Assembly: GCA_016778895.1 (NCBI GenBank)
Contig: JADHOR010000013.1
Span: 1 to 41,863 of the forward strand
Source: Candidatus Puniceispirillum sp.
GTDB taxonomy: Bacteria > Pseudomonadota > Alphaproteobacteria > Puniceispirillales > Puniceispirillaceae
Reading direction: 5' to 3'
DNA: 41,863 bases
Shown: one piece after another, positions 1 through 10,618 of the stretch
Layout of the letters: every line of letters begins with the position of its first letter
Numbering within the stretch: the first letter of the stretch is position 1
Position numbers and translations under genes: made by a program
Notes under the pieces: model-generated
Database searches by the model: none
Seen by the model: only the letters and a program-made list of their open reading frames with translations
What the model was told of the DNA's origin: nothing

Positions 1-9
1 GCTCTGTTT

Positions 10-519
10 CTAGTTTTTATTGATTTTTTGGTTTAACGCCTTGGCCACATTTTCTGGCACAAAGCTGGATATATTGCCGCCAAAAAGTGCGATTTCTTTG
101 ACAAATCGCGATGCCACAAAATGCTGCTGTTCGGCAGCCATCAAAAACATTGTTTCTAATTCGCCATGCAATCGTTTGTTGATACTGGCCATCTGAAATT
201 CATATTCGAAGTCGGCAACCGCCCGTAGCCCTCGCAAAATCGAGGTTGCGCCTTGCTCGCTGGCAAAATCGGTCAGCAAACCGGAAAAGCTTTTGACCAG
301 AACCGGCGGGCCTGAATTTGTTTCGGCATTGATCCTATCAACCTCGGCCTTAACCAGCGCTGTTCTCTCTTCAATCGAAAAAAGTGGCTGTTTACCCAAA
401 TTAAGCGATACGGCAACAATCAATTGATCGCCAAGCTGTGCGCCGCGTTCAATAATGTCGATATGACCGTAGGTAAGCGGGTCAAAGGTGCCCGGATACA
501 CAATAACCTTCTGGCTCAT
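10..519 (-). CDS. coaD: Phosphopantetheine adenylyltransferase
   Basis: Transfers AMP from ATP to 4'-phosphopantetheine, the penultimate step of coenzyme A synthesis, in the cytoplasm. The 169-residue protein has the usual family length. It shows the N-terminal nucleotidyltransferase signature (YPGTFDPLTYGH, where the GH supplies the catalytic histidine), the RAVADFEYEFQM block typical of bacterial CoaD, and the C-terminal ASRFVKEIA segment that alphaproteobacterial members carry in place of the ISSxxVKE form. I chose the ATG at 519 over the in-frame TTG one codon upstream. The gyrA stop and this ATG share one base (TGATG), so translation is probably coupled to gyrA. The stop lies close to the window edge, so anything further down this operon is out of view. 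Confidence 0.95.
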   Translation of the reverse strand: MSQKVIVYPGTFDPLTYGHIDIIERGAQLGDQLIVAVSLNLGKQPLFSIEERTALVKAEVDRINAETNSGPPVLVKSFSGLLTDFASEQGATSILRGLRAVADFEYEFQMASINKRLHGELETMFLMAAEQQHFVASRFVKEIALFGGNISSFVPENVAKALNQKINKN

Positions 520-3221
520 CAATTATCCTTATCTTTGGCCATTGCCGTGTCTTCTGCCGTGTCGTCTATCTCTGCTGTGGTTGGCTGTGCAGTGGGATCA
601 CTGTCTACGCTGCTTCCTGCCTGTGTGTCAGCGCTATTTTCATTATCGAGATTACCCTCATCCAGATCATCATCGTCACTTTCGGTCTCTCGGATCAGGC
701 CTGCTGATACAACCTTTTCACTATCATCATCGGCAACGTCAAACAGCCTGACGCCTTGTGTTTTGCGGCTGGCGATACGGATAGAATCCCCCTCGCCGCC
801 ATGCACCCTGATGCGAATGATTTGCCCCATGTTGGTGACCAGCATCAGCTGGTCTTCTTCAACGACAGCGAATGATGCCATAACCTTGCCATTGCGTTTG
901 CTGGTCTCGATATTGGCGACGCCCTGCCCGCCCCGGCCAGATTGGCGATAGTCATTTACCGGCGTGCGTTTGCCATATCCATTTTCGGTAACTGACAGGA
1001 TAAATTCCTTTTCCTCATCAGCAATGATGGACATTGAAACCACACGGTCATCACCAAGCAGACGGATGCCGCGAACACCTGTACTGTCACGTCCGCGGAA
1101 CACCCGCACCGCATTGGCCGCAAAGCGGATTGCCTTGCCATTACGGGTAGCCATCAAAACATCATCATCATCACTACATGGCAGCACACCAACCAGATCG
1201 TCACCGTCCTGCAGCTTCATGGCGATCTTGCCATTACGCTTGATATTGGTGAAATCGCTGAGGTTATTGCGCCGGACATTGCCCGATGCAGTGGCAAACA
1301 TCACGTTCAAATCGGCCCAACTAGTTTCATCTTCTGGCATTGGCATGACCGTATTAATGGTCTCTTGCGGCTCAATCGGTAAAATATTTACCATCGCCTT
1401 GCCAAGTGATTGCGGTGCTGCCTCCGGTAATTTATAGCATTTCAGCTGATAGACTATGCCCCGCGACGTAAAGAACAATATCGGCGTATGTGTATTGGTT
1501 ACAAACAGCCTTGTAACGAAATCTTCATCACGTGTTTTCATGCCTGCCCGGCCTTTGCCGCCGCGCCGCTGGGCACGATAAACCGATAATGGCACCCGCT
1601 TGATATAGCCGCGATGGCTAACCGTCACCACCATGTCTTCTTGTTGGATCAGATCTTCATCATCCTGATCGCCAAGCTGGTCGGTGATCTCGGTGCGCCG
1701 CGGATTAGCCAGACGTTCACGGGTTGCAGCCAATTCATCGAGAATGACACGGCTAACTCTTGTATCGGATCCAAGGATATCGAGATAATCGGCAATCTTA
1801 TCGGCAAGCTCACGCGTTTCATCACTTAGTTTTTCGCGTTCCATGCCGGTCAAGCGTTGCAGCCGCAATTCCAGAATGGCCCGTGCTTGTGTTTCAGACA
1901 AACGATAGTGACCATCAACAACCTCATGCCCGGGATCATCAATCAGCGAGATAAAATCGACCACTTCGGCCGCTGGCCAGTTGGTCTCGCAAAGGGTATT
2001 ACGCGCTGTTTCGGTATCAGGCGCCTTTTTGATCAATTCAATAATGGTGTCGATCGAGGCCAGCGCAACCATCAAACCTGCCAGAATGTGGGCGCGGTCG
2101 CGCGCTTTTGCCAGCAGGAAAGTTGTCCGCCTTACCACCACTTCCTTGCGGAACGCGCAAAAGGCAACAATAACATCTTTCAGGCCCATTTGTTGCGGGC
2201 GGCCACCATTCATCGCCAGCAGATTCACCGGAAAACTGGTTTGCAGCCGGGTATGGCGATAAAGCTGGTTCAACACCACATCGCCCGACGCATCGCGCTT
2301 TATTTCGATGACAACGCGCATACCATTACGGTCAGACTCGTCGCGGATGTCTGAGATCCCCTCTAGCGTCTTTTCACGCACCATTTCACCAATGCGCTCT
2401 AGCAATTGCGCCTTATTCACCTGATAAGGGATTTCGTGAATGATGATGGCCTCACGATCCTTGGCGTTTGTTTGCACTTCGGCCTTGGCGCGCATGATGA
2501 TTGATCCACGGCCAGTGGCATAGGCCTCGCGGATACCGTGACGCCCCATAATTAGACCGCCTGTCGGAAAATCTGGGCCGGGCACAATCTCGGTCAAGGC
2601 TTCGGTGGTGATGTCAGGATTGGCAATATAGGCCTCACAGGCGGCAATCACCTCGGCAGGATTATGCGGCGGAATATTGGTTGCCATCCCAACCGCAATA
2701 CCATTCGCGCCGTTCACCAATAAATTTGGATATTCTGCCGGCAAAACAGTTGGTTCCAGTTGGGTTTCATCATAATTGGCGGTGAATTCAACGGTGTTTT
2801 TGTCGATATCACGAAGCAGACTTTCGGCCGCGCGCGCCAGCCGTGACTCCGTATAGCGCATCGCCGCTGCTGGATCGCCATCGACCGAACCAAAATTACC
2901 CTGCCCGTCAACCAGCGGCATGCGCATCGAGAAATCTTGCGCCATGCGCACCATGGCCTCATAGATCGACGAGTCGCCATGCGGGTGATAGTTACCCATC
3001 ACGTCACCAACGATACGCGCCGATTTACGCGGCGGTTTCGACCAATCGTAATTGCCTTCCATCATCGCATAGAGAATGCGGCGATGAACTGGCTTTAGCC
3101 CGTCACGAACATCTGGCAACGCCCGCGACACAATCACGCTCATCGCATAATCCAGATAGGATTTGCGCATTTCATCCGAAATCGAAATTGTTGGATTGGT
3201 CGAATCGGTAATGTCGGTCAC
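519..3221 (-). CDS. gyrA: DNA gyrase subunit A
   Basis: DNA-cleaving subunit of gyrase, which introduces negative supercoils as a GyrA2GyrB2 complex. From the GTG at 3221 it is 900 residues long. The active-site tyrosine is Y123 (MRYTESRL). The quinolone-determining region reads HGDSSIYE, so the two resistance positions are S84 and E88; the serine is the susceptible-type residue, and E in place of D is common natural variation. The C-terminal wrapping domain carries the GyrA box QRRGGKG, and the protein ends in a long Asp/Glu-rich tail. The frame stays open to another GTG at 3299, but the extra 26 residues do not resemble the family, whereas the sequence from 3221 begins like other alphaproteobacterial GyrA proteins. 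A hairpin sits just upstream of this start. Confidence 0.96.
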   Translation of the reverse strand: MTDITDSTNPTISISDEMRKSYLDYAMSVIVSRALPDVRDGLKPVHRRILYAMMEGNYDWSKPPRKSARIVGDVMGNYHPHGDSSIYEAMVRMAQDFSMRMPLVDGQGNFGSVDGDPAAAMRYTESRLARAAESLLRDIDKNTVEFTANYDETQLEPTVLPAEYPNLLVNGANGIAVGMATNIPPHNPAEVIAACEAYIANPDITTEALTEIVPGPDFPTGGLIMGRHGIREAYATGRGSIIMRAKAEVQTNAKDREAIIIHEIPYQVNKAQLLERIGEMVREKTLEGISDIRDESDRNGMRVVIEIKRDASGDVVLNQLYRHTRLQTSFPVNLLAMNGGRPQQMGLKDVIVAFCAFRKEVVVRRTTFLLAKARDRAHILAGLMVALASIDTIIELIKKAPDTETARNTLCETNWPAAEVVDFISLIDDPGHEVVDGHYRLSETQARAILELRLQRLTGMEREKLSDETRELADKIADYLDILGSDTRVSRVILDELAATRERLANPRRTEITDQLGDQDDEDLIQQEDMVVTVSHRGYIKRVPLSVYRAQRRGGKGRAGMKTRDEDFVTRLFVTNTHTPILFFTSRGIVYQLKCYKLPEAAPQSLGKAMVNILPIEPQETINTVMPMPEDETSWADLNVMFATASGNVRRNNLSDFTNIKRNGKIAMKLQDGDDLVGVLPCSDDDDVLMATRNGKAIRFAANAVRVFRGRDSTGVRGIRLLGDDRVVSMSIIADEEKEFILSVTENGYGKRTPVNDYRQSGRGGQGVANIETSKRNGKVMASFAVVEEDQLMLVTNMGQIIRIRVHGGEGDSIRIASRKTQGVRLFDVADDDSEKVVSAGLIRETESDDDDLDEGNLDNENSADTQAGSSVDSDPTAQPTTAEIDDTAEDTAMAKDKDN

Positions 3222-3242
3222 GCTGTGGTACTTTCTGCCTTT

Positions 3243-3267
3243 TGGGGAGGCAAACCGGCGCTCCCCA
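3243..3267 (-). promoter_or_regulatory. Hairpin in the gyrA 5' leader
   Basis: A perfect 7-bp GC-rich inverted repeat (TGGGGAG / CTCCCCA, 11-nt loop) lies about 22 nt upstream of the preferred gyrA GTG start. There is no U-tract, so it is not an intrinsic terminator. It could affect access to the ribosome site or mark an operator. The function is inferred from position only. Confidence 0.35.
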
Positions 3268-3372
3268 CACTGGTCGGTAACAATGCCCAGCACCGTCACA
3301 TCTATCCATAATATTTACATGATTTAGGCGCAATATGACACCAAATATTGTGGTTTTGACAGTTTTTTCCCC

Positions 3373-3408
3373 AAAAAAACGGCACCTTGCTGTCACCGCA
3401 AGATACCG
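3373..3408 (-). terminator. Intrinsic terminator of ssb
   Basis: Read on the minus strand just after the ssb stop, an 11-bp stem (CGGTATCTTGC / GCAAGGTGCCG, two G-U pairs, loop GGTGACA) is followed directly by seven T. It should separate ssb transcription from gyrA. Confidence 0.85.
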
Positions 3409-3436
3409 CTTTATGTATGAAGTTTAATTTACTGAA

Positions 3437-3928
3437 TTAAAATGGAATATCATCATCCATGTCGTTTGAGCTGCGCATTGGTGGCGGGCTTGACTGGCCA
3501 TCATTAGGCAGTGACTGGCCATAGCCGCCTTGGTTGTTCCCATATCCGCCGCCGTCACCCATGCCGGATGATTCGCCGCGCCCGCCAAGCAGGGTCAACT
3601 CACCGCGGAAGCGCTGCAATACTACTTCGGTGCTATATTTCTCAACACCCTGCTGATCTGTCCATTTACGGGTTTGCAGCTGGCCTTCGATATAGCAGGT
3701 CGATCCTTTGCGCAGATATTGTTCGGCAATCCGGCCCAGATTTTCATTAAAAATTACAACACGATGCCACTCAGTCTTTTCACGTTGCTCACCGCTGTTC
3801 TTGTCTTTCCAGCGTTCTGATGTTGCCAATGATAAATTCACCACTTTGTTGCCGTCTTGCATGGATCGCACCTCAGGGTCGCGCCCTAGATTGCCGACTA
3901 GGATGACTTTGTTGACGCTGCCTGCCAT
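3437..3928 (-). CDS. ssb: Single-stranded DNA-binding protein
   Basis: Coats single-stranded DNA during replication, recombination and repair, and recruits partner proteins through its C-terminal tip. The 163-residue protein has an N-terminal OB fold beginning [19 protein letters not shown], with [10 protein letters not shown] and TEWHRVV core motifs. A Gly/Gln/Ser-rich disordered linker follows, and the protein ends in the acidic tip DDDIPF. The ATG at 3928 is preceded by AGGAG at normal spacing. The frame extends 18 codons further upstream, but those residues do not belong to the family. The gene is divergent from uvrA across about 240 bp, as in many proteobacteria. I could not find a canonical alphaproteobacterial LexA box in that gap. 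Confidence 0.95.
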   Translation of the reverse strand: MAGSVNKVILVGNLGRDPEVRSMQDGNKVVNLSLATSERWKDKNSGEQREKTEWHRVVIFNENLGRIAEQYLRKGSTCYIEGQLQTRKWTDQQGVEKYSTEVVLQRFRGELTLLGGRGESSGMGDGGGYGNNQGGYGQSLPNDGQSSPPPMRSSNDMDDDIPF

Positions 3929-4165
3929 TGCGAGATTACTCCTGAGTTCATGATATCTTCGGTGCGTTGGCACCAAAAACATAAAGGTGATTAAGAGCTA
4001 AGATTACCCATGCCGATAAGGGTATGACAAGGCCAAATTGGCGGATCGCAGGATCAATCGCTGTAATGTAAAATTTGTCGGTTTTGTACCCAGTTATTGC
4101 AACGGTTTTTGTGAAAGTTGCAAATCAGTTTTTTCGTCCGGAATTAGGGCTAAAAAGAGTGGCTA
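3929..4165. promoter_or_regulatory. Divergent ssb/uvrA promoter region
   Basis: This 237-bp gap must hold promoters for both ssb (minus) and uvrA (plus). It is A/T-rich on the uvrA side. I looked for the GTTC-N7-GTTC alphaproteobacterial LexA operator and did not find a convincing copy. No -35/-10 pair is strong enough to place. Confidence 0.5.
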
Positions 4166-7105
4166 ATGGCAAGCCAGCCGGTTTATAGTCCGACGATGCC
4201 AAATGAAGCTAAATCTCCGTCGCTTGCCGCTGCGGTAAAGCAAAGCGCCCGCGCTGATAAAACAATCGAACCGCGCATGATTTCGGTGCGCGGAGCGCGT
4301 GAACATAATCTGGCCAATGTTGATATCGATCTGCCGCGTGATCAGCTGGTGGTGCTGACTGGCCTGTCTGGATCTGGCAAGTCCTCGCTGGCTTTTGATA
4401 CAATTTATGCTGAAGGCCAGCGCCGCTATGTCGAATCACTCTCGGCCTATGCGCGTCAGTTCCTTGATATGATGAACAAGCCGGATGTCGATTTAATTGA
4501 GGGGCTGTCTCCGGCGATTTCGATTGAGCAAAAAACCACCTCACGAAACCCGCGCTCTACCGTCGGAACAGTAACTGAGATCTATGATTATATGCGCCTG
4601 CTCTGGGCGCGGGTCGGGATAGCCTACTCACCGGCGACCGGCCTGCCAATCCGCAGCCAGACGGTCAGTCAGATGGTTGATATTCTAATGGCGCTTGACG
4701 ACGGCAGCCGGCTTTATTTGCTGGCGCCTATTGTGCGTGGCCGAAAGGGTGAATATCGCAAGGAATTGGGTGAATTACACCGTAAGGGCTTTAGCCGGGT
4801 GCGAATTAACGGCGAGATTTATGATGTCGATGACACGCCGCAGCTGGATAAGCAGAAGAAGCATGATATCGAGGTCGTCGTTGACCGGGTCGTGATCACC
4901 GGTGATCCGGATGAGTTGGCTACGCGGCTTGCTGACTCGCTTGAGACCGCGCTTGGGCTTAGTGATGGTCTGGCGTTTGCCGATTATGCGGATAAAGATG
5001 ATCGCATCGTCTTTTCTGCGCGTTTTGCCTGTCCTGAGTCCGGTTTCACCATTGATGAGATTGAGCCCCGTCTGTTTTCATTCAACAACCCCTATGGTGC
5101 CTGCACTTCATGTGACGGTCTTGGGGTCAGTAGCCACTTTGACGAACAGCTGGTTGTTCCAGACAAACAAATTAGCCTTCGAAACGGTGCGTTGGCGCCA
5201 TGGTTGTCAAGCAGTTCACGCTATTACCTACAAACGCTGGAGTCGCTGGCAAAGCAGTTCAAATTTTCGCTGGATGTGCCGTTTGCAGCACTTGATGATG
5301 ATGTGCAGTCGATCATCCTCCATGGAACGGGCAAAATGCCGGTGACAATGGAATTTGACGATGGTATGCGCTCATACCGTACAACCAAGCCGTTTGAAGG
5401 CGTGATGCCCAATCTGGCGCGCCGATATCGTGAAACGGATTCATCATGGGTGCGTGATGAGCTGGAGAAATTCCGGGCTAATTTACCCTGCACCAGCTGT
5501 AAGGGAAAGAGGCTGAAGAACGAGGCTTTGGCGGTAAAAATTGATAAGCTCGATATATCTGATATCGCCCGTCTGTCGATTGCTGACGCGCGTCAGTGGT
5601 TCATTGATCTTGGGGCAAAACTGAGCGGACAGGATTCTGAAATTGCTGCCCGTATTCTAAAGGAAATCAACGAACGCCTGGGCTTTTTGGTGAATGTCGG
5701 GCTTGGTTATCTGGCAATTTCGCGGAATTCGGGCACATTATCGGGCGGCGAGTCCCAGCGGATCCGCCTTGCTTCGCAAATTGGTTCAGGCTTGACTGGC
5801 GTTCTTTATGTTCTTGATGAGCCTTCGATTGGGCTGCATCAGCGCGATAATGACCGGCTTTTATCAACCCTGATCCGGCTGCGTGATCTTGGCAATACGG
5901 TGTTGGTTGTTGAACATGACGAAGAGGCTATTTTGCTGGCCGATTATGTGGTTGATATGGGACCGGGCGCTGGTGTTCATGGCGGCCATATTGTGGCTGC
6001 TGGCACTCCTGACGACGTGAAGAGGCACCCGGAGTCTCTAACTGGAAAATATCTATCCGGGGCGCTGGAAATCTCGGTGCCAAAGAAACGCCGCACGCCA
6101 AAGAAAGACCGCTTCATTCGGGTGGAAAATGCCACTGGCAATAATTTACGGGATGTTTCCGTTAAGTTCCCGCTTGGGGTTTTGACTTGTGTCACCGGGG
6201 TTTCTGGTGGCGGAAAATCAACCTTGGTGCTGGAAACATTGTGGAAGGCTTTGGCGCGCAGCCTGCACAAGGCACGCGAGGTCCCTGCCCCGCATAAAGC
6301 CATTTATGGCGCCGAATTCCTTGATAAGGTGGTGGACATTGACCAATCACCAATTGGCCGAACGCCACGTTCAAATCCGGCCACCTACACAGGCGCCTTT
6401 ACACCGATCCGTGAATGGTTTGCCGGCCTTCCCGAGGCCAAGGCGCGTGGTTATGCGCCCGGGCGGTTTTCGTTCAATGTCAAGGGCGGTCGGTGCGAGG
6501 CTTGTCAAGGCGATGGCCTGATCAAGATCGAAATGCATTTTCTGCCTGATATCTATGTCACCTGCGACAGTTGCAAAGGCCGGCGTTATAATCGTGAGAC
6601 GCTGGAAATCACCTGGCGCGGCAAATCGATTGCCGATGTTCTGGATATGACCGTTGAAGAAGGGGTCGAATATTTCAAGGCGGTACCGTCTATCCGCGAA
6701 AAGCTGGAAACGATGCTGCGTGTCGGGCTTGGCTATGTGCGGATTGGTCAGCAGGCAACTACCTTGTCAGGTGGTGAGGCACAGAGGGTAAAGCTGTCCA
6801 AGGAATTATCGCGGCGCGCGACGGGGCGTACAATTTATATCCTTGATGAGCCGACCACTGGCTTGCACTTCCATGACATCGCCAAGCTTCTGGAGGTTCT
6901 GCAAGAGCTGGTCGAGCAAGGTAATAGCGTGATTGTTATTGAGCATAATATGGATGTGATCAAAACCGCCGACTGGATCATTGACCTTGGCCCCGAGGGC
7001 GGTGATGGCGGCGGTTACATTGTGGCTGAGGGCACCCCAGAAAAAGTGGCAAAGACGTTGGAATCGCACACTGGCACTTATCTTGCCCGTATTTTGGGAA
7101 GGTGA
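4166..7105 (+). CDS. uvrA: UvrABC system protein A (excision nuclease ATPase)
   Basis: Damage-recognition ATPase of nucleotide excision repair. It dimerises, scans DNA and loads UvrB at lesions. The 979-residue protein carries two ABC-type ATPase modules: Walker [10 protein letters not shown] at residues 66-74 with signature LSGGESQR near 525, and a second Walker [10 protein letters not shown] near 680 with signature LSGGEAQR near 867. Cys pairs for the zinc modules are visible (CTSCDG, CTSCKG, CEACQG, CDSCKG). It is somewhat longer than E. coli UvrA because of roughly 35 extra N-terminal residues before the conserved [11 protein letters not shown], so a later start cannot be excluded. An AAGAG site precedes the chosen ATG. 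trmFO follows within 10 bp, so the two are probably cotranscribed. Confidence 0.97.
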   Translation: MASQPVYSPTMPNEAKSPSLAAAVKQSARADKTIEPRMISVRGAREHNLANVDIDLPRDQLVVLTGLSGSGKSSLAFDTIYAEGQRRYVESLSAYARQFLDMMNKPDVDLIEGLSPAISIEQKTTSRNPRSTVGTVTEIYDYMRLLWARVGIAYSPATGLPIRSQTVSQMVDILMALDDGSRLYLLAPIVRGRKGEYRKELGELHRKGFSRVRINGEIYDVDDTPQLDKQKKHDIEVVVDRVVITGDPDELATRLADSLETALGLSDGLAFADYADKDDRIVFSARFACPESGFTIDEIEPRLFSFNNPYGACTSCDGLGVSSHFDEQLVVPDKQISLRNGALAPWLSSSSRYYLQTLESLAKQFKFSLDVPFAALDDDVQSIILHGTGKMPVTMEFDDGMRSYRTTKPFEGVMPNLARRYRETDSSWVRDELEKFRANLPCTSCKGKRLKNEALAVKIDKLDISDIARLSIADARQWFIDLGAKLSGQDSEIAARILKEINERLGFLVNVGLGYLAISRNSGTLSGGESQRIRLASQIGSGLTGVLYVLDEPSIGLHQRDNDRLLSTLIRLRDLGNTVLVVEHDEEAILLADYVVDMGPGAGVHGGHIVAAGTPDDVKRHPESLTGKYLSGALEISVPKKRRTPKKDRFIRVENATGNNLRDVSVKFPLGVLTCVTGVSGGGKSTLVLETLWKALARSLHKAREVPAPHKAIYGAEFLDKVVDIDQSPIGRTPRSNPATYTGAFTPIREWFAGLPEAKARGYAPGRFSFNVKGGRCEACQGDGLIKIEMHFLPDIYVTCDSCKGRRYNRETLEITWRGKSIADVLDMTVEEGVEYFKAVPSIREKLETMLRVGLGYVRIGQQATTLSGGEAQRVKLSKELSRRATGRTIYILDEPTTGLHFHDIAKLLEVLQELVEQGNSVIVIEHNMDVIKTADWIIDLGPEGGDGGGYIVAEGTPEKVAKTLESHTGTYLARILGR

Positions 7106-7111
7106 TGCGTG

Positions 7112-8470
7112 ATGACTAATATTGCTCCTATTCATGTGATTGGTGGCGGGCTTGCCGGGTGCGAGGCCGCGTTTCAGATTGCCAGCTTGAATGTGCCGGT
7201 CGTGCTGCATGAGATGCGGCCGGTTCGCAAAACCGACGCTCATCACGGCGAAGGGCTGGCAGAACTGGTTTGTTCAAACTCGTTTCGTTCGGATGATGCA
7301 ACTGCCAATGCCGTCGGTGTTCTGCATCAGGAAATGCGGCTTTTGGGGTCATTAATTTTAAAGGCGGCTGATGCTGAAAAGGTGCCAGCTGGTGGCGCGC
7401 TGGCGGTTGATCGTGACCGGTTCTCTGCCGCAGTTGAGGCCGTGATTACGGCGCATCCGCTAATCACCGTTCAGCGTGAGGAAGTGGGCGATATCCCCGA
7501 TGATTGGCAGCAGGTCATAATCGCAACCGGCCCGTTGACATCGCCTGATCTGGCCGAGGCAATCCGCCGCTGGGGCGGTGAAGATGATCTGGCTTTTTTC
7601 GATGCGATTGCGCCGATTGTGCATTTTGACAGTGTAAACATGGATGTAGCGTGGTTTCAGTCGCGCTATGACAAATCTACCGATGGCGGCGATGGCAAGG
7701 ATTATATCAATTGCCCAATGACCCAGCCACAATATGAGGCTTTTATTGACGCGCTGTTGGACGGCAAGAAAATGTCTTTCAAAGAATGGGAGGAAAATAC
7801 CCCCTATTTTGACGGCTGCATGCCGATTGAAGTGATGGCATCGCGGGGCCGTGAAACATTGCGCTGGGGGCCGATGAAGCCGGTTGGCCTGACCAACGCA
7901 CATGATGGCTCGCGTCCACATGCGGTCATCCAGCTGCGCCAAGATAATGCTCTTGGTACGCTCTATAATATGGTTGGGTTCCAGACCAAGCTGAAATATG
8001 CCGAACAGGTGCGTGTATTCCAGACAATTCCCGGGCTTGAAAACGCCCAATTTGCGCGCCTTGGTGGATTGCATCGCAATACGTTTATCAATTCGCCGCG
8101 CCTTCTTGATCAACAATTGCGGTTGAAGGCAAAACCAAAATTGCGGTTTGCTGGGCAGATCACTGGTGTTGAGGGCTATGTCGAATCCGCGGCTATCGGC
8201 TTGCTGGCTGGCCGAATGGCGGCGGCTGAAGTGCTGGGGCTTAAATGGGTCGCACCTCCGGTTGATACTGCGCATGGCGCGCTGCTGGCACATATAACCG
8301 GCGGCGCAATGGTGGATAGTTTCCAGCCAATGAATGTTAATTTTGGTTTGTTTCCCGAATTACCGCTGAATGAACGTGGCCGACGGCCAAAAGGGCGTGA
8401 CCGTAAAGCCGCCTATGCTGAACGTGCGTTAACCAATATGACCGTATGGCGTGATGCCGCGTTGGCCTAG
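7112..8470 (+). CDS. trmFO: Methylenetetrahydrofolate--tRNA-(uracil-54-C5)-methyltransferase
   Basis: FAD- and folate-dependent enzyme that makes ribothymidine at position 54 of tRNAs. It replaces the SAM-dependent TrmA found in enterics. The 452-residue protein has the N-terminal FAD-binding motif [11 protein letters not shown], and the two conserved functional cysteines are visible as C54 ([11 protein letters not shown]) and C236 ([13 protein letters not shown]). The C-terminal [11 protein letters not shown] and [14 protein letters not shown] blocks are typical. I prefer the ATG at 7112 to the GTG one codon earlier. It sits directly behind uvrA. Downstream, a 75-bp convergent gap to the minus-strand phytoene-synthase-like gene shows no clear terminator. 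Confidence 0.95.
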   Translation: MTNIAPIHVIGGGLAGCEAAFQIASLNVPVVLHEMRPVRKTDAHHGEGLAELVCSNSFRSDDATANAVGVLHQEMRLLGSLILKAADAEKVPAGGALAVDRDRFSAAVEAVITAHPLITVQREEVGDIPDDWQQVIIATGPLTSPDLAEAIRRWGGEDDLAFFDAIAPIVHFDSVNMDVAWFQSRYDKSTDGGDGKDYINCPMTQPQYEAFIDALLDGKKMSFKEWEENTPYFDGCMPIEVMASRGRETLRWGPMKPVGLTNAHDGSRPHAVIQLRQDNALGTLYNMVGFQTKLKYAEQVRVFQTIPGLENAQFARLGGLHRNTFINSPRLLDQQLRLKAKPKLRFAGQITGVEGYVESAAIGLLAGRMAAAEVLGLKWVAPPVDTAHGALLAHITGGAMVDSFQPMNVNFGLFPELPLNERGRRPKGRDRKAAYAERALTNMTVWRDAALA

Positions 8471-8545
8471 GCGCTTGTTCAGTGGCGAGCCCCCATCTTA
8501 ATTGCGCCAAGGTGGATTCAGCTCAGATTCATTGTGGGTTTTAGC

Positions 8546-9208
8546 TTATTTGGGCGGCCTGAAGATGTGCCATATCAGCATATGCCAGCCAAGTGCTGGA
8601 TGGGAAACATCAGCTGTCGGCCGCGCCATGTAGCGCAGGAAACAGCCAGCCAGATATAGCCATGACCGTTTTCTGCCAGCATCATCGCGGCGCAAGGCAA
8701 TGATCTGCGGCTGGTTGAGATTATGCCCGTCATGTGCCAGCTGACCCCTCACAACATGATGTAAATAATGGCCGATATCAGCTGCTGTTGCGGCCTCTTT
8801 TTTGTGCCCAAGCCGTGTTGCAATGAGCGCCCATGTTGCAGCCCATCCTTCGGTGCTATCCCGCGTCTCATCATGGCAGGCAGATTGCCAATGCGCGATC
8901 AGCGTAATGATCTGTTGCCGAAGCCCTTCATTGATCTCAAATAGATCCTGTAATTGACTAACCAGCGGCGCGGTATGATGCGTTTCAGCCGCCAAAGCAT
9001 CGGCCCACCATTGCACACGGATCGCGGCAAGCAGTGACTCGCTAGGGATATGCAGCGCCGCATCAAGCGCCATCGCAAGGTCAAATACCGAGGCTGCAAG
9101 CCATTGGTCTTTTTCAGTCTCAAACATCAGACAAAGCGCCAATGGTCTGCCAAGTGGATGATCATTGTCGCGTAATGCCGCGATGGCTGTTTTGGCGTTA
9201 CTCGTCAT
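8546..9208 (-). CDS. Squalene/phytoene synthase family protein (NDUFAF6-like)
   Basis: A 220-residue protein of the squalene/phytoene synthase fold. Support comes from the IRVQWWADAL helix, the HYLHHVVRGQ segment and the ALRRDDAGRKRSWL stretch, which resemble the short alphaproteobacterial members related to the mitochondrial complex I assembly factor NDUFAF6. I do not see the two Asp-rich DxxxD motifs needed for prenyl-diphosphate chemistry, so catalysis is doubtful. It is also shorter than most family members. It follows the Mth938-domain gene, itself related to NDUFAF3, which fits a shared assembly role. No strong ribosome-binding site precedes the ATG. The fold assignment is moderately sure; the function is inference. 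Confidence 0.7.
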   Translation of the reverse strand: MTSNAKTAIAALRDNDHPLGRPLALCLMFETEKDQWLAASVFDLAMALDAALHIPSESLLAAIRVQWWADALAAETHHTAPLVSQLQDLFEINEGLRQQIITLIAHWQSACHDETRDSTEGWAATWALIATRLGHKKEAATAADIGHYLHHVVRGQLAHDGHNLNQPQIIALRRDDAGRKRSWLYLAGCFLRYMARPTADVSHPALGWHMLIWHIFRPPK

Positions 9209-9255
9209 TTTTTTTCGGATGTGCTGTGATGGGGCATCATCGGACTATGATCGAG

Positions 9256-9678
9256 TTAGGCAACCGCATAAAGACCGGCGCCAGCGGTGCGGCCCTCGCT
9301 CATCAGCACGTTCCATGTCCGGCAGGCCGCCGCTGTTGACATGATCTCAAGCGCGATACCCTGTTCATGAAGGTAATGCGCCAAGTCATTCATTGGGTCC
9401 ATAGGCGCGCCGCCAACTCCTAGAATAAATAATGGCGGTAACGCCTTGCCAAGGCCGGGCAGAATATCGTCAATCTTGAGGTCAGCCGGATTGGCAGGCG
9501 GTGTCCAGATCGCAGTTTTGCGCGGGCCCAGTAAAACCGAGCCGCTGTAGCGATTGCCTGAAATGCGGAAACTGTGATCACCATAGCCATGAACAAGCTG
9601 TAGGTCACCTGTTGCCTCAAAGGTTTGGATATTAACAAGGTCACTTGACCCATCATGGGGTGATTTAGGATCGTTCAT
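9256..9678 (-). CDS. Mth938-domain protein (DUF498, NDUFAF3-like)
   Basis: A 140-residue protein of the Mth938/DUF498 family, the bacterial relatives of the mitochondrial complex I assembly factor NDUFAF3. Recognisable features are the GDHSFRISGNRYSGSVLL strand region, LFILGVGG, and the C-terminal IALEIMSTAAACRTWNVL-type segment before a Gly/Ala-rich end. The preferred ATG at 9678 overlaps the end of secF by 14 nt. An upstream in-frame start at 9714 would overlap by 50 nt and add residues with no family resemblance. The overlap implies coupling to secF. No enzymatic activity can be assigned from the sequence. Confidence 0.8.
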   Translation of the reverse strand: MNDPKSPHDGSSDLVNIQTFEATGDLQLVHGYGDHSFRISGNRYSGSVLLGPRKTAIWTPPANPADLKIDDILPGLGKALPPLFILGVGGAPMDPMNDLAHYLHEQGIALEIMSTAAACRTWNVLMSEGRTAGAGLYAVA

Positions 9679-10603
9679 ATTCAGGCTTTTCAACGCCGTG
9701 ATCTTCATCGTCATTGCGTTTTAGGTCAAACCGTGACAGCAATCCTACGGCAACAAAAACCGATGAATAGGTGCCGATCAGCACGCCCCATATCATCGCA
9801 ATGGCAAAATCACGCAACACGGCGCCACCAAAGATAACAATGGCACCCAGCGCAAGTAAGGTGGTCACCGACGTCATAACGGTTCGTGACAAAGTCTCGT
9901 TTAGCGATTTGTTTAAAATATCGACAATGCTGTATGATTTGTAGCGGCGCAGGTTTTCACGAACCCGGTCAAACACAACTACCGTATCATTGATCGAATA
10001 GCCGGCGATGGTCAAAATTGCGGCAACAGTTGCAAGGTTGAACTCAAAACTGGTCAGCGCAAACAACCCAACCGTTGTTAAAACATCGTGCGTTAACGCC
10101 AGAATTGCCGCTATCGAGAACTGCCACTCAAAGCGGAACCAGATATAGACCATAATGGCAAACAACGCGCAAACAACCGCCAGCATTCCCTTTTCAGCCA
10201 GTTCTGCACCAACAGTCGGCCCCACAAATTCAGTGCGCCGGATATCAAAATCACTGCCAAGGGTCTTGCCAATAAGCTGAATTGCCGCAATTTGCGCATT
10301 TTCATCACCGTCTTGGCGTTGAATACGGATCAAAACATCGGTTTCAGTGCCAAAGCCTTGGAGGCTGATATCACCAAGTCCCAATTGTTCCAGATCGCCG
10401 CGAAGGCCGGCAATATTTGCCGGGCCGGTTTTGTCTCGTGCCTCGATCAGGATGCCGCCCTTGAAATCAATACCAAGGTTCAGGCCAATCAAAGCAAACA
10501 AGCCAATTGATGCCGCGACAAGAAGCGACGAAAAAATAAATGCAAGCCGGTGGAATTTAAGAAAGTTTATTGATGTGTTGCTTGAAACAAGTTTAAGGCG
10601 CAT
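9665..10603 (-). CDS. secF: Protein translocase subunit SecF
   Basis: Inner-membrane RND-type partner of SecD that uses the proton gradient to help release proteins exported by SecYEG. The 312-residue protein has a first membrane helix near residues 20-45, the family motif LGIDFKGG, a periplasmic domain, and a second helix cluster containing AGYSINDTVVVFDRVREN, the signature of SecF transmembrane segment 4. An AGGAAGG ribosome site precedes the ATG. It follows secD by 15 bp and overlaps the Mth938 gene, consistent with one yajC-secD-secF transcript. Confidence 0.96.
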   Translation of the reverse strand: MRLKLVSSNTSINFLKFHRLAFIFSSLLVAASIGLFALIGLNLGIDFKGGILIEARDKTGPANIAGLRGDLEQLGLGDISLQGFGTETDVLIRIQRQDGDENAQIAAIQLIGKTLGSDFDIRRTEFVGPTVGAELAEKGMLAVVCALFAIMVYIWFRFEWQFSIAAILALTHDVLTTVGLFALTSFEFNLATVAAILTIAGYSINDTVVVFDRVRENLRRYKSYSIVDILNKSLNETLSRTVMTSVTTLLALGAIVIFGGAVLRDFAIAMIWGVLIGTYSSVFVAVGLLSRFDLKRNDDEDHGVEKPEYERS

Positions 10604-10618
10604 CGGAAAGACCCCTTC

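Noticed and set aside
424-951. A 175-codon plus-strand frame across coaD and gyrA
   Set aside because: Ser/Leu-rich shadow of the acidic gyrA tail read on the opposite strand.
3929-4165. SOS (LexA) box shared by ssb and uvrA
   Set aside because: No convincing GTTC-N7-GTTC or inverted equivalent was found by eye; a weak or different operator cannot be excluded.
7460-8293. A 277-codon open frame on the minus strand inside trmFO
   Set aside because: It lies wholly opposite a well-supported gene, has an unlike-protein composition and matches no family; it is a shadow of trmFO.
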